A stretch of DNA of 64,000 nucleotides from Pseudomonas monsensis (GTDB taxonomy: Bacteria; Pseudomonadota; Gammaproteobacteria; Pseudomonadales; Pseudomonadaceae). The notes below the pieces were generated by a model that saw only the letters and a list, made by a program, of their open reading frames with translations, did not search any database and was not told the origin of the DNA. This document shows positions 41,957-51,590 of this stretch, one piece after another. The number at the start of each line of letters is the position of its first letter. Position 1 is the stretch's first letter. Position numbers and translations under genes: made by a program. The stretch covers positions 5,412,501-5,476,500 of the forward strand of contig NZ_CP077087.1 in NCBI RefSeq assembly GCF_014268495.2, given 5' to 3'.

Positions 41957-43462
41957 ATGATCGCGAACCGTACCTCACCTGCGGGCAAGACCGGACGCCC
42001 CGAATTGCTGCTGATCTGCGGCAGTTCGCTGACGGTGATCGCGATTCTGTGCATCGTCACTTTTCTACTGATTCGCGAGCACGCCAGCGCTCAGGAAACG
42101 GCCACCCGCAGCGCTACCACCATCGCGCAGTTGATCGACGCCGACGTGCTGCGCACGGTCGAACTGTACGACCTGACCCTGCAAGGCCTGATCGCCGCCG
42201 CCCAACGCGATGACTTGCACGACGTCACCCCGCAGATCCGCCATCTGGCGCTGTTCGACCGCTCCACGACGGCCCGCTTCAAGGGCGACATCCTGTTGCT
42301 CGACAAGCACGGCGATGTGGTCGCCGACTCTTCACGGATAGTGCCCAAGCCGGGCAACTTTGCCGACCGCGAGTACTTCCTCGCCCATGCCTTAAACCGC
42401 GACACCGGTATGTTCATCAGTCGTCCATTCAAAACCCGCTGCGATTGCGACGAGGCCAACCAGTGGCGCATCAGCTTCAGCCGGCGGATCTCCTCGGACA
42501 CCGGCGAGTTCGTCGGCGTGGCGGTGGCGTCGATGAAGCTCGACTACTTCGATCAGTTGTTCAACAGCCTCGACATCGGCAAAGACAGCACGCTGAACAT
42601 CATCAACAGCGACGGCGTCCTGTTGGCGCAGAAGCCGTATCTGCAAAGCGACTCCATCGGCAAAAGTTTCGGCAACCGACCAAACGTGATGCGGATACTG
42701 GGCGACAAGGACGGCAATGGCAGTTTCACCAGCACCTCGAGCATGGACCATCAGCAACGCCTCTACACCTATTCGCGGGTCGGCAATCTGCCCCTGACGG
42801 TGATGGTCGCGCTGTCCAGCGATGAAGTGTTCGGCACCTGGCGCCGTACCGCGATACTGATCAGTGGTGCCACCGGCGTGCTCTGCGCCGGATTACTCTG
42901 GTTGACCTGGCTGCTCGCCCGGGAGCTGCGTTTGCGCCAGCGCGCCGAGCGCGAGCTGGCGCAACTGGCCGCGACCGATGCACTGACCGGCGTGGCCAAC
43001 CGGCGCATGCTCGATCAGTCGTTGCGCCACGAGTGGTTCCGCGCCCAGCGTTCAGGCCAGCCGTTGTCGGTGATGATGATCGATGCCGATCACTTCAAGG
43101 CGTTCAATGACCGGCATGGCCATCAGGCCGGCGACCGGGCGCTGAAGACGCTGGCCAAGGTCATCACCGAAAATGTGCGGCGACCGGCGGATCTGGTGGC
43201 GCGCTATGGCGGCGAGGAGTTTTCGGTGATTCTGGCCGAGACCGATGGCCATGGCGCACAGCAGATTGCCGAGCATATTCGTCAGGCGGTGGAGCAGTTG
43301 CCGTTGGTCGACGGCGCGGAGTGGCCGATGACCGTGAGCATTGGCATCGCGACGTGGACGGCGGCGAAGGAAATGACGCTGGAGCAGCTGTTGTTTGCGG
43401 CGGACAAGGCGCTGTATCAGGCCAAGGAAGGTGGGCGCAATCGGGTGGTGGTGGCTACCTGA
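41957..43462 (+). CDS. Diguanylate cyclase with periplasmic sensor, 501 aa
   Basis: Two helices (about 17-40 and 300-322) enclose a periplasmic dCache-like sensor region (about 45-295) with CDC motif in RCDCDEANQ. The GGDEF domain (about 340-500) has the catalytic GGEEF and an I-site RPAD five residues before it, so feedback inhibition by c-di-GMP is likely. ATG 41957 is preferred; the ORF from 41822 would read through the repeat. It makes c-di-GMP, which influences biofilm and motility. Confidence 0.9.
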   Translation: MIANRTSPAGKTGRPELLLICGSSLTVIAILCIVTFLLIREHASAQETATRSATTIAQLIDADVLRTVELYDLTLQGLIAAAQRDDLHDVTPQIRHLALFDRSTTARFKGDILLLDKHGDVVADSSRIVPKPGNFADREYFLAHALNRDTGMFISRPFKTRCDCDEANQWRISFSRRISSDTGEFVGVAVASMKLDYFDQLFNSLDIGKDSTLNIINSDGVLLAQKPYLQSDSIGKSFGNRPNVMRILGDKDGNGSFTSTSSMDHQQRLYTYSRVGNLPLTVMVALSSDEVFGTWRRTAILISGATGVLCAGLLWLTWLLARELRLRQRAERELAQLAATDALTGVANRRMLDQSLRHEWFRAQRSGQPLSVMMIDADHFKAFNDRHGHQAGDRALKTLAKVITENVRRPADLVARYGGEEFSVILAETDGHGAQQIAEHIRQAVEQLPLVDGAEWPMTVSIGIATWTAAKEMTLEQLLFAADKALYQAKEGGRNRVVVAT

Positions 43463-43489
43463 AAGGTCTGTGGCGATTGCACCGGCGCC

Positions 43490-43554
43490 TTCGCGAGCAA
43501 GCTCGCTCCCACCTTTGAAGTGCATTCCCCTGTGGGAGCGAGCTTGCTCGCGAA
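43490..43554. repeat. REP inverted pair
   Basis: Arms TTCGCGAGCAAGCTCGCTCC and its complement, separated by about 23 bases, between the convergent diguanylate cyclase and lpxC genes. Confidence 0.87.
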
Positions 43555-43590
43555 GAGGCCAGATCAGGCACTAGAGAAACCACAGGCATA

Positions 43591-43616
43591 AAAAAAGGCC
43601 ATCCGAGGATGGCCTT
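43591..43616 (-). terminator. Terminator after lpxC
   Basis: GGCCATC and GATGGCC stem with a four-base loop and a flanking A run (T run on the minus strand), 25 bases past the lpxC stop. It closes the dcw-lpxC stretch. Confidence 0.85.
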
Positions 43617-43640
43617 CAAAAAACTAGAGAGGTTTTTTAC

Positions 43641-44552
43641 TTACACTGCCGCAACCGGGCGCATGTAAGAGATCGGTGCGGTACTGGCGTCTTCGAACGT
43701 CACCACTTCCCAAGCATCTGTCTGCTCAATCAACTTGCGCAGCAACTGGTTGTTCAGTGCATGACCGGACTTGAAGCCTTTGAACTCACCAATCAGGCTG
43801 TTACCCAGCAGGTACAGATCGCCAATGGCATCGAGGATCTTGTGCTTCACGAATTCGTCTTCATAGCGAAGACCGTCTTCGTTCAGTACGCCATCGGCAT
43901 CGACCACGATTGCGTTTTCAACGCTGCCGCCGAGTGCGAGGTTGTGCTTGCGCAGGTACTCGATATCACTCATGAAACCAAAGGTACGGGCGCGGCTGAC
44001 TTCTTTTACGAACGAAGTGCTGGAAAAATCCACGCTTGCACTTTGGGTGCGGTCCCGGAATACCGGGTGATCGAAATCGATCTCGAAGCTCACCTTGAAC
44101 CCTTCGAAAGGGACGAAAGTGGCGCGCTTGTCGCCGTCTTCCACTGTCACTTCACGCAGGATGCGGATGAATTTCTTGGCGGCGTCCTGTTCTTCCAGGC
44201 CAGCCGATTGAATCAGGAATACGAAAGGTCCAGCGCTGCCATCCATGATCGGGACTTCGGACGCGGAGAGCTCGACGTAGGCGTTATCGATGCCCAGGCC
44301 AGCCATGGCCGAGAGCAAGTGCTCTACCGTGTCCACTTTGACGTCGCCGTTAATCAGCGTCGTCGACATAGTGGTTTCACCGACGTTTTCCGCGCGGGCA
44401 GGAATCTGCACCACAGGGTCGAGGTCAGCGCGACAAAACACAATGCCAGTGTCGACAGGCGCAGGCTTGAGGGTCAGATAGACCTTCTCACCGGAGTGCA
44501 GGCCTACACCTGTGGCACGGATAATATTTTTCAGTGTGCGTTGTTTAATCAT
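43641..44552 (-). CDS. lpxC: UDP-3-O-acyl-N-acetylglucosamine deacetylase LpxC, 303 aa
   Basis: Zinc enzyme that commits the cell to lipid A synthesis. Zinc ligands are visible as H78 (VDTVEHLLSAM) and the His and Asp of the HKILDAIGDLYLLG motif, with the catalytic His near SGHALNNQLL. Length is normal for the Pseudomonas enzyme. It lies 112 bases after ftsZ, so it can be transcribed with the dcw cluster or separately. Confidence 0.97.
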   Translation of the reverse strand: MIKQRTLKNIIRATGVGLHSGEKVYLTLKPAPVDTGIVFCRADLDPVVQIPARAENVGETTMSTTLINGDVKVDTVEHLLSAMAGLGIDNAYVELSASEVPIMDGSAGPFVFLIQSAGLEEQDAAKKFIRILREVTVEDGDKRATFVPFEGFKVSFEIDFDHPVFRDRTQSASVDFSSTSFVKEVSRARTFGFMSDIEYLRKHNLALGGSVENAIVVDADGVLNEDGLRYEDEFVKHKILDAIGDLYLLGNSLIGEFKGFKSGHALNNQLLRKLIEQTDAWEVVTFEDASTAPISYMRPVAAV

Positions 44553-44664
44553 GGCTTGGGCCGCTTCAGCGCAAATTGCGAACTGGTATCAACAAAGGCT
44601 GGCGATGATAGCAGACCGAGCCTTTGCTGAACACCAATCACCTTCATAGCCCTGATACATTCCA

Positions 44665-45861
44665 TCAATCAGCCTGACGACGCAGGAAAGCCGGGATGTC
44701 CAGGTAGTCCAGGTCATCTTGCGGATTCATCTTCGCGGCAGCCGCAGCACCGGCCTGAGCCTGGTTGCGCATGACGGTCGGACGGTCCAGATCACGGTAG
44801 TTCACCGCGGGTGCTTCCTGACGGGTCGGAGCCGGTTGTTGCACCTGAGCAGCCGCCATCGAAGTGTGAACGGTGTTGTCGATGACCTTCACAGGCTTCT
44901 CGATTTTCGCGCCCAGACCGGTGGCAACCACGGTAACGTGCAGTTCGTCGCGCATGTCCGGATCGATCACGGTACCGACCTTGACCATCGCGTGCTCAGA
45001 AGCGAAGGCTTCGATGATGCTACCCACGTCGGAGTACTCACCCAGGGACAGGTCAGGACCGGCGGTGATGTTCACCAGGATGCCGCGCGCGCCTTGCAGG
45101 TTCACGTCTTCCAGCAGCGGGTTGCGGATCGCCGCTTCAGTGGCTTCACGTGCACGGTTCGGACCGCTGGCGCAGCCAGTGCCCATCATCGCCATGCCCA
45201 TTTCGCTCATCACGGTACGCACGTCGGCGAAGTCGACGTTGATCATGCCCGGACGCTTGATGATGTCGGAGATACCGCGAACGGCACCGGCCAGTACATC
45301 GTCTGCCTTGGCGAAAGCCGACAGCAGGCTTGCGTCTTTACCGAGGATGGTCAGCAGCTTCTCGTTGGGAATGGTGATCAACGAGTCGACGCTTTCGGAG
45401 AGCATGCGGATGCCTTCATCGGCGATCTGCATACGCTTGCGGCCTTCGAACGGGAACGGACGCGTTACGACAGCAACGGTCAGAATGCCCATTTCCTTGG
45501 CCACTTCGGCGATGATCGGCGCAGCACCGGTACCGGTACCGCCACCCATGCCGGTGGTGATGAACACCATGTTGGTGCCCTGCAGGACTTCGGCAATGCG
45601 CTCACGGTCTTCCAGAGCGGCCTGACGACCTACTTCAGGGTTGGCGCCAGCGCCCAGACCTTTGGTCACGCCGGTGCCCAGTTGCAGGATGGTCCGCGCG
45701 CCGATGTTTTTCAGCGCTTGAGCATCGGTGTTGGCGCAGATGAACTCAACGCCTTCGATGTTGCTCTTGACCATGTGGTTGACAGCGTTGCCGCCGCCAC
45801 CGCCAACACCGATAACTTTGATTACCGGGCTTGCGGGGATGTTGTCTACGAGTTCGAACAT
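44665..45861 (-). CDS. ftsZ: Cell division GTPase FtsZ, 398 aa
   Basis: Tubulin-like GTPase forming the Z ring. The tubulin signature GGGTGTGAAP and the T7 loop NVDFADVRTVM are intact, preceded by VIGVGGGGGNAVNHM. It ends in a disordered linker and the conserved C-terminal peptide LDIPAFLRRQAD that binds FtsA and ZipA. A strong AGGAG precedes the start. It is 103 bases after ftsA. Confidence 0.98.
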   Translation of the reverse strand: MFELVDNIPASPVIKVIGVGGGGGNAVNHMVKSNIEGVEFICANTDAQALKNIGARTILQLGTGVTKGLGAGANPEVGRQAALEDRERIAEVLQGTNMVFITTGMGGGTGTGAAPIIAEVAKEMGILTVAVVTRPFPFEGRKRMQIADEGIRMLSESVDSLITIPNEKLLTILGKDASLLSAFAKADDVLAGAVRGISDIIKRPGMINVDFADVRTVMSEMGMAMMGTGCASGPNRAREATEAAIRNPLLEDVNLQGARGILVNITAGPDLSLGEYSDVGSIIEAFASEHAMVKVGTVIDPDMRDELHVTVVATGLGAKIEKPVKVIDNTVHTSMAAAQVQQPAPTRQEAPAVNYRDLDRPTVMRNQAQAGAAAAAKMNPQDDLDYLDIPAFLRRQAD

Positions 45862-45964
45862 TTTCCCTCTCCTTACATTCTCTAGTTTTTTCGCCTACTG
45901 CTGTTTGTTGCGGTGCATCTACTGCTATTGCGTGCCGCTTGAAGCTTGACGCTCCGAGCTGCTT

Positions 45965-47224
45965 CTAAAAGTTGCCTTGAACCCACTTCTTCAATCGGTC
46001 CAGCAACGGCGCCTGTGGCTCTTCGTTGCTGTAGCTGTCGCGGCTGCCGATGCCGGAGAACGAAACCCCGTCGGACTGCTTCTGCAGGCCGTACATCAAC
46101 AAACCCACGCCAGTGGAATAAATCGGGTTGCGCACCACGTCATCCAGGCCCTTGACGCCATGCGGCACGCCGAGGCGGACCGGCATGTGGAAGATTTCTT
46201 CGGCCAGTTCGGTGGCGCCTTCCATCTTCGACGTACCGCCGGTCAGGACGATGCCCGCCGGGATCAGGTCTTCGTAGCCGCTGCGACGCAGCTCGGCCTG
46301 GATCAGGGTGAACAGTTCGTCGTAACGCGGCTCGACCACTTCGGCCAGAGCCTGACGCGACAGTTCACGCGGTGGACGGTCGCCGACGCTCGGCACCTTG
46401 ATGGTTTCACCGGCACCGGCCAGTTTGGCCAGGGCGCAGGCGTAGCGGATCTTGATTTCTTCGGCGTACTGGGTCGGGGTGCGCAACGCCATGGCGATGT
46501 CGTTGGTCACTTGATCACCGGCAATCGGGATCACTGCGGTGTGGCGGATCGCGCCTTCGGTGAAGATCGCGATGTCGGTGGTGCCGCCGCCGATGTCGAC
46601 CAGGCACACGCCCAGCTCTTTTTCGTCGTCAGTCAGCACCGAGTAGGCCGAGGCCAGTTGCTCGAGAATGATGTCGTCGATTTCCAGACCGCAGCGACGC
46701 ACGCATTTTTCAATGTTCTGTGCGGCGTTGACGGCGCAGGTGACCACGTGAACCTTGGCTTCCAGACGGACGCCGGACATGCCCAGAGGCTCGCGGACGC
46801 CTTCCTGGTTGTCGATCACGTAATCCTGCGGCAGGGTGTGCAGCACGCGCTGGTCAGCCGGGATCGCCACGGCCTGGGCGGCGTCGAGTACACGCTCGAG
46901 GTCAGCGGAGCTCACTTCGCGATCACGAATCGCGACGATGCCGTGGGAGTTCAGGCTGCGAATGTGATTGCCCGCCACGCCGACGAACGCCGAGTGAATG
47001 CGGCAGCCCGCCATCAGTTGGGCTTCTTCGATCGCGCGCTGGATCGATTGCACGGTGGACTCGATATTCACCACCACGCCCTTCTTCAGGCCGCGGGACG
47101 GGTGAGTACCGATACCGACGATTTCCAGCGTGCCGTCGTCCGCGACCTCGCCTACCAGCGCCACCACTTTGGAGGTGCCGATATCCAGACCGACGATCAT
47201 TTTGCCGCTTTGCACGTTTGCCAT
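45965..47224 (-). CDS. ftsA: Cell division protein FtsA, 419 aa
   Basis: Actin-like ATPase that tethers FtsZ to the membrane. The N-terminal GLDIGTSKVVALVG phosphate loop and the later DIGGGTTDIAIF and TGGTSKMEG loops are intact. The C-terminal amphipathic helix LLDRLKKWVQGNF is the membrane-targeting sequence. It lies 15 bases after ftsQ. Confidence 0.97.
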   Translation of the reverse strand: MANVQSGKMIVGLDIGTSKVVALVGEVADDGTLEIVGIGTHPSRGLKKGVVVNIESTVQSIQRAIEEAQLMAGCRIHSAFVGVAGNHIRSLNSHGIVAIRDREVSSADLERVLDAAQAVAIPADQRVLHTLPQDYVIDNQEGVREPLGMSGVRLEAKVHVVTCAVNAAQNIEKCVRRCGLEIDDIILEQLASAYSVLTDDEKELGVCLVDIGGGTTDIAIFTEGAIRHTAVIPIAGDQVTNDIAMALRTPTQYAEEIKIRYACALAKLAGAGETIKVPSVGDRPPRELSRQALAEVVEPRYDELFTLIQAELRRSGYEDLIPAGIVLTGGTSKMEGATELAEEIFHMPVRLGVPHGVKGLDDVVRNPIYSTGVGLLMYGLQKQSDGVSFSGIGSRDSYSNEEPQAPLLDRLKKWVQGNF

Positions 47225-47239
47225 GGGTCCTGCCTCTTC

Positions 47240-48106
47240 TTAATTCTTTGCGACAGCGGGTTGGGCTGTCGTCGGCGCTACAGGTTCCCGCCAGCCAACG
47301 GCGAGGCCGTTGGCGTAGCGCAGATCGATGCGCGCAATGTTCGTAATCTGGTCTTTAAGCGTCTTGTCATAGATGGCAATGAAGCGGCGCATCTTTTCCA
47401 CCAGGTTGCCGCGTCCCAGCAGCAACTCGATGCCGGGGCCGGAACTGCCGGCACCGGTGGTCAGGAACCAACTCCCGCGTTCACGCAGTTCCAGGCGTGC
47501 AATCGAGAAGCCCAACGGCCGCAGCATCTGGCTCAGCACCTGGTATTGCTGCATCACTTGCTGCTGGGCCCGTTGTGGACCGAACAGCTGTGGCAGGTGT
47601 TCGTAGTTCGCCAGTTCCTTGGGCGTAAACGCCTGGCCCTGATTGTTCAGCAGCGACTCGTCGCCCCAACGGGCCACGGGCAGTTGCTCTTCGAGGCGGA
47701 TCACCACCTGATCGGGCCATACCCGGCGCACTTCGGCGTGGGCAATCCACGGCATTTGCTCAAGCTCGGTGCGCATACCGGCCAGGTCGATGGTGAAGAA
47801 GCTCGACGCCACGTACGGGGCGATTCGCTGCTGCACCGCTTGCTGGCTGATGTAGCTCAGGTCGCCCTGCACGGCGATCTTGGTGATTGGCCGGTCGGCG
47901 TACGGCAGTAACCGCTGCGCGCCTTCGTAAGTGCCAAACCCCAGGACCACCAGCAGCACTGGCCAGAACAGGCTTTTCAGAAAACCGAAGTTGGCTTTCG
48001 GCAGGCGCGCAGACATCGGCTCTTTGGCCACCATTCGGCTGGCACCCCGCGGCACCGGCTTACGGCCGGGTGCGGGTGACTGATGTCTGAGCTGAGCGCC
48101 TTGCAT
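47240..48106 (-). CDS. ftsQ: Cell division protein FtsQ, 288 aa
   Basis: Bitopic protein linking FtsB/FtsL to the early divisome. Start ATG 48106 has AGAGGT upstream; the ORF extension to 48184 overlaps ddlB and is rejected. A basic cytoplasmic start is followed by a helix (about 47-65) and a POTRA-type domain (PITKIAVQGDLSYISQQAVQQRIAPY), then a beta domain. It begins four bases after ddlB ends. Confidence 0.94.
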   Translation of the reverse strand: MQGAQLRHQSPAPGRKPVPRGASRMVAKEPMSARLPKANFGFLKSLFWPVLLVVLGFGTYEGAQRLLPYADRPITKIAVQGDLSYISQQAVQQRIAPYVASSFFTIDLAGMRTELEQMPWIAHAEVRRVWPDQVVIRLEEQLPVARWGDESLLNNQGQAFTPKELANYEHLPQLFGPQRAQQQVMQQYQVLSQMLRPLGFSIARLELRERGSWFLTTGAGSSGPGIELLLGRGNLVEKMRRFIAIYDKTLKDQITNIARIDLRYANGLAVGWREPVAPTTAQPAVAKN

Positions 48107-48110
48107 CGTC

Positions 48111-49070
48111 TTAACCTCTAGCGTCTTCAACACTGGCGGCCAGAATGGCCAGAACCAGTTGCTGGAAATCCAGACCGGCCGCACGGGCAGCCATCGGCAC
48201 CAGACTGTGGTCGGTCATGCCCGGAGCGGTGTTCACTTCGAGAAACCAGAACTGCCCGTCGGCGTCCTGCATCACGTCCGCCCTGCCCCAACCGGCAATA
48301 CCCAGCGCCTCACAGGCCTTGGCCGTGAGATCCATGAGTTCCTTTTCCTTGGCGGCATCCAGCCCGCACGGAATGCGGTACTGGGTATCGTTGGCGATGT
48401 ACTTGGCGTCGTAGTCGTAGAACGTGTGCGGTGTACCCAGGGCAATAGGAGGCAACACCTGGTCACGCAGGGTGGCGATGGTGAACTCCGGACCTTGAAT
48501 CCATTGTTCGACCAAGACTTGCGAATCGTAGGTACTGGCCGCTTTCCATGCGTCGATCAACTCGGACGCAGAACTCACTTTGGCCATCCCGATACTTGAA
48601 CCTTCATGCGCCGGTTTGACGATCAAAGGGAAGCCCAGTTCCGTCGCCGCCGAAATACAATCGGCTTCGCTGCACAGCACGGCGTGACGCGGCGTCGGAA
48701 TCCCGAGGCTATGCCAGACCTGCTTGGTGCGCAGTTTGTCCATCGCCAGGGCCGAGGCCAGAATGCCGCTGCCGGTGTACGGAATTCCCGCCACTTCGAG
48801 CAGGCCCTGCATCGTTCCATCTTCACCGCCACGGCCGTGAAGAATGATGAAGGCGCGGTCGATCTTTTCGCTGAGCAGACGTTGCAGAATGTCGGCGCCA
48901 ACGTCGATGCCGAACGCGTCCACCCCGGCGCTCTGCAGCGCTTCGAGCACAGCATTACCGGACTTCAGCGAAACCTCACGCTCGGCACTCAGGCCACCGA
49001 ACAGCACGGCGACACGGCCGAAGTCTTTCGGCGCGATAGTGGAGAACAGGTTGGCGTAGGCAGCAGTCAT
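48111..49070 (-). CDS. ddlB: D-alanine--D-alanine ligase DdlB, 319 aa
   Basis: ATP-grasp ligase making D-Ala-D-Ala for the peptidoglycan stem. Signature segments GGLSAEREVSLKSG, LHGRGGEDGTMQGLLE, VKPAHEGSSIGM and the metal-binding EVNTAPGMTDHSL are in order. Start overlaps the murC stop by 4 bases. Confidence 0.96.
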   Translation of the reverse strand: MTAAYANLFSTIAPKDFGRVAVLFGGLSAEREVSLKSGNAVLEALQSAGVDAFGIDVGADILQRLLSEKIDRAFIILHGRGGEDGTMQGLLEVAGIPYTGSGILASALAMDKLRTKQVWHSLGIPTPRHAVLCSEADCISAATELGFPLIVKPAHEGSSIGMAKVSSASELIDAWKAASTYDSQVLVEQWIQGPEFTIATLRDQVLPPIALGTPHTFYDYDAKYIANDTQYRIPCGLDAAKEKELMDLTAKACEALGIAGWGRADVMQDADGQFWFLEVNTAPGMTDHSLVPMAARAAGLDFQQLVLAILAASVEDARG

Positions 49071-50527
49071 TTCAACTTCCCCTCGACCGACGCGGCCACG
49101 GCGCCGGCGAACAATTCACTTTTCAACAGCTTCGGCGCGAGTCCGCCGATATCACCTGCGCCCTGGCACAGCAGGATGTCACCGGCACGCAGCAGCGGCT
49201 TGACCAGCGGCGCCAGATCGACGCCACGCTCGATGTAGATCGGGTCGAGCTGACCGCGCTGGCGGATGCTGTTGCACAGCTTGCGGCTGTCGGCGCCCGG
49301 AATCGGCTCTTCGCCGGCCGGATAGACTTCCATCAGCAGCAGCACGTTGGCGTCGGCCAGGACATTGACGAAATCGTCGTACAGGTCGCGGGTGCGGCTG
49401 TAGCGGTGTGGCTGGTAGACCATCACCAGACGGCGCTCCGGCCAGCCACCGCGCACGGCCTTGATCACCGCGGCGACTTCGGTCGGGTGGTGGCCGTAGT
49501 CGTCGACCAGCATCACGTTGCCGCCGTCCACTGGCAGTTCGCCGTAGACCTGGAAACGTCGGCCCACGCCCTGGAACCCGGACAGGCCCTGGACGATGGC
49601 TTCATCGCTGACGCCTTCGTCAGTGGCGATGCAGATGGTCGCCAGCGAGTTGAGCACGTTGTGGTTGCCCGGCATGTTTACCGAGACTTCCAGTGGCTCA
49701 CGATCCGGACGCAGCACGGTGAAGAACGTCTGCATGCCTTGCTGGCGCACATTGATCGCGCGTACGTCGGCGTCTTCGCTGAAGCCGTAGGTCACGGTCG
49801 GACGTTTGACCTGCGGCAGGATTTCCCGCACCACCGGATCGTCCAGGCACATCACCGCCAGACCGTAGAACGGCAGGTTGTGCAGGAATTCGACGAAGGT
49901 TTTCTTCAGTTTGTTGAAGTCACCGTCGTAGGTCGCCATGTGGTCGGCGTCGATGTTGGTCACCACTGCCACCAGCGGTTGCAGGTGCAGGAAGCTCGCA
50001 TCGCTTTCATCGGCTTCGGCGATCAGGTACCGGCTGGTGCCCAGTTGGGCATTGGTGCCCGCCGCGTTCAGACGACCACCGATGACGAACGTCGGGTCCA
50101 GGCCACCGGCGGCGAACACCGAAGCGATCAGGCTGGTGGTGGTGGTTTTGCCGTGCGTACCGGCGACGGCGATGCCGTGGCGATAGCGCATCAGTTCGGC
50201 GAGCATTTCGGCACGCGGCACCACCGGAATGCGACGCTCGAGGGCGGTCGCCACTTCCGGGTTGGAGGTGTTCACAGCGCTCGAGACCACCAGCACATCG
50301 GCAGTCGCGGCGTTCTCGGCACGGTGGCCGATAAAGATGTGCGCACCGAACGATTCCAGGCGCTCGGTCACCGGCGAGGCTTTCAGGTCGGAACCAGACA
50401 CTTCATAGCCCAGGTTCAGCAACACTTCGGCGATGCCGCACATGCCCACGCCGCCGATACCGACGAAGTGGATGCGTCGGATGCGGCGCATTTCCGGTTG
50501 TGGCATGGCTTTCTGATTCTCAACCAT
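49067..50527 (-). CDS. murC: UDP-N-acetylmuramate--L-alanine ligase MurC, 486 aa
   Basis: Adds L-Ala to UDP-MurNAc. The Rossmann-like IHFVGIGGVGMCGIAEVLLNLG start and the P-loop GTHGKTTTTSLIASV are intact, with the C-terminal DDYGHHPTEVAA and YQPHRYSRT. ATG 50527 overlaps the murG stop by 8 bases; the ORF extension to 50611 is rejected. Confidence 0.96.
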   Translation of the reverse strand: MVENQKAMPQPEMRRIRRIHFVGIGGVGMCGIAEVLLNLGYEVSGSDLKASPVTERLESFGAHIFIGHRAENAATADVLVVSSAVNTSNPEVATALERRIPVVPRAEMLAELMRYRHGIAVAGTHGKTTTTSLIASVFAAGGLDPTFVIGGRLNAAGTNAQLGTSRYLIAEADESDASFLHLQPLVAVVTNIDADHMATYDGDFNKLKKTFVEFLHNLPFYGLAVMCLDDPVVREILPQVKRPTVTYGFSEDADVRAINVRQQGMQTFFTVLRPDREPLEVSVNMPGNHNVLNSLATICIATDEGVSDEAIVQGLSGFQGVGRRFQVYGELPVDGGNVMLVDDYGHHPTEVAAVIKAVRGGWPERRLVMVYQPHRYSRTRDLYDDFVNVLADANVLLLMEVYPAGEEPIPGADSRKLCNSIRQRGQLDPIYIERGVDLAPLVKPLLRAGDILLCQGAGDIGGLAPKLLKSELFAGAVAASVEGKLK

Positions 50528-51590
50528 GAGCCACCTCCAGACAGGTGTCGACCACGCTACGGGTGGCATCGGGTTTCGCCAGACGGCGGGCCGCTCGGGC
50601 CATTTCTTCAAGTCGTTGCGGTTGCATCAAGACCTCTGTCAGGCGCGCGGCAAGGTCCGCAGCACCAGTCGTTCTTTGCGGCATCAGGAAGGCAGCGCCT
50701 TCGCGGGCCAAATAATCGGCATTGCGGGTCTGGTGATCGTCGATCGCGTGGGGCAAGGGCACCAGCATCGACGGCAGACCGGCGGCAGCCAGCTCACTGA
50801 TGGTCAACGCGCCTGCGCGGCACACCACCAGGTCAGCCCAGCCATAGGCCTGGGCCATGTCTTTGATGAACGGCTGCACCTGCGCGTCCACGCCGGCGGC
50901 GCGGTAGCGCTCTGCAGTCACTTCATCGTGGTTTTTGCCGGCCTGATGAAACACTTCCGGGCGCAAATCGGCAGCGACTTGGGCCAGGGCTTCAGGCAGC
51001 AACTTGTTCAACGGTTCTGCGCCCAGGCTACCGCCAAGGATCAGCAAACGCGCTTTGCGGCCGGCCAGGGCAGGTCGCGATGTTTCGAGGAACAGCTCGC
51101 TGCGCACCGGGTTTCCGGTGGTACGGCGGGTGTCCGACAGAGTAAAGGTGTCGGGGAACGCTTCACACACCCGGGCGGCGAACGGCACCAGCAACCGATT
51201 GGCGGTGCCGGCCACGGCGTTCTGCTCGTGAACGATCACCGGCACACCGGCCAGTTTCGCGGCAAGACCGCCTGGACCGGTCACATAACCTCCGAAGCCG
51301 ACGACACACACCGGCTTCAGCCGACGAATGATTGCCCGCGCCTGCCACACCGATTTGAGCAGCATGAACGGCGCCTTGAGCAGCGACAGCTTGCCTTTGC
51401 CACGCAAACCGGTGGCATGGATGCGGTGCAGTTCCAGGCCGGCCGCCGGGACCAGATCGTTTTCGATCCCGCGTGGTGTGCCGAGCCAGTGCACGGTGTA
51501 GCCGCGCGCCTGAAACTCGCGGGCACAGGCCAGCGCCGGGAACACGTGGCCGCCGGTGCCGCCGGCCATGATCAATACGTTAGCGCCCAT
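50520..51590 (-). CDS. murG: UDP-GlcNAc transferase MurG, 356 aa
   Basis: Converts lipid I to lipid II on the inner face of the membrane. The GT-B hallmarks GGTGGHVFPALA, GFGGYVTGPGGLAAKL, HEQNAVAG and RAGALTISELAAAGLPSMLVPLPHAIDDHQ are in order. ATG 51590 overlaps the ftsW stop by 11 bases. Confidence 0.97.
   Translation of the reverse strand: MGANVLIMAGGTGGHVFPALACAREFQARGYTVHWLGTPRGIENDLVPAAGLELHRIHATGLRGKGKLSLLKAPFMLLKSVWQARAIIRRLKPVCVVGFGGYVTGPGGLAAKLAGVPVIVHEQNAVAGTANRLLVPFAARVCEAFPDTFTLSDTRRTTGNPVRSELFLETSRPALAGRKARLLILGGSLGAEPLNKLLPEALAQVAADLRPEVFHQAGKNHDEVTAERYRAAGVDAQVQPFIKDMAQAYGWADLVVCRAGALTISELAAAGLPSMLVPLPHAIDDHQTRNADYLAREGAAFLMPQRTTGAADLAARLTEVLMQPQRLEEMARAARRLAKPDATRSVVDTCLEVAHG

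Noticed and set aside
45977..47911. Plus-strand ORF of 644 residues opposite ftsA/ftsQ
   Set aside because: It is antisense to well-supported genes, is rich in His/Gln/Arg as expected of a shadow in GC-rich DNA, and has no family resemblance.
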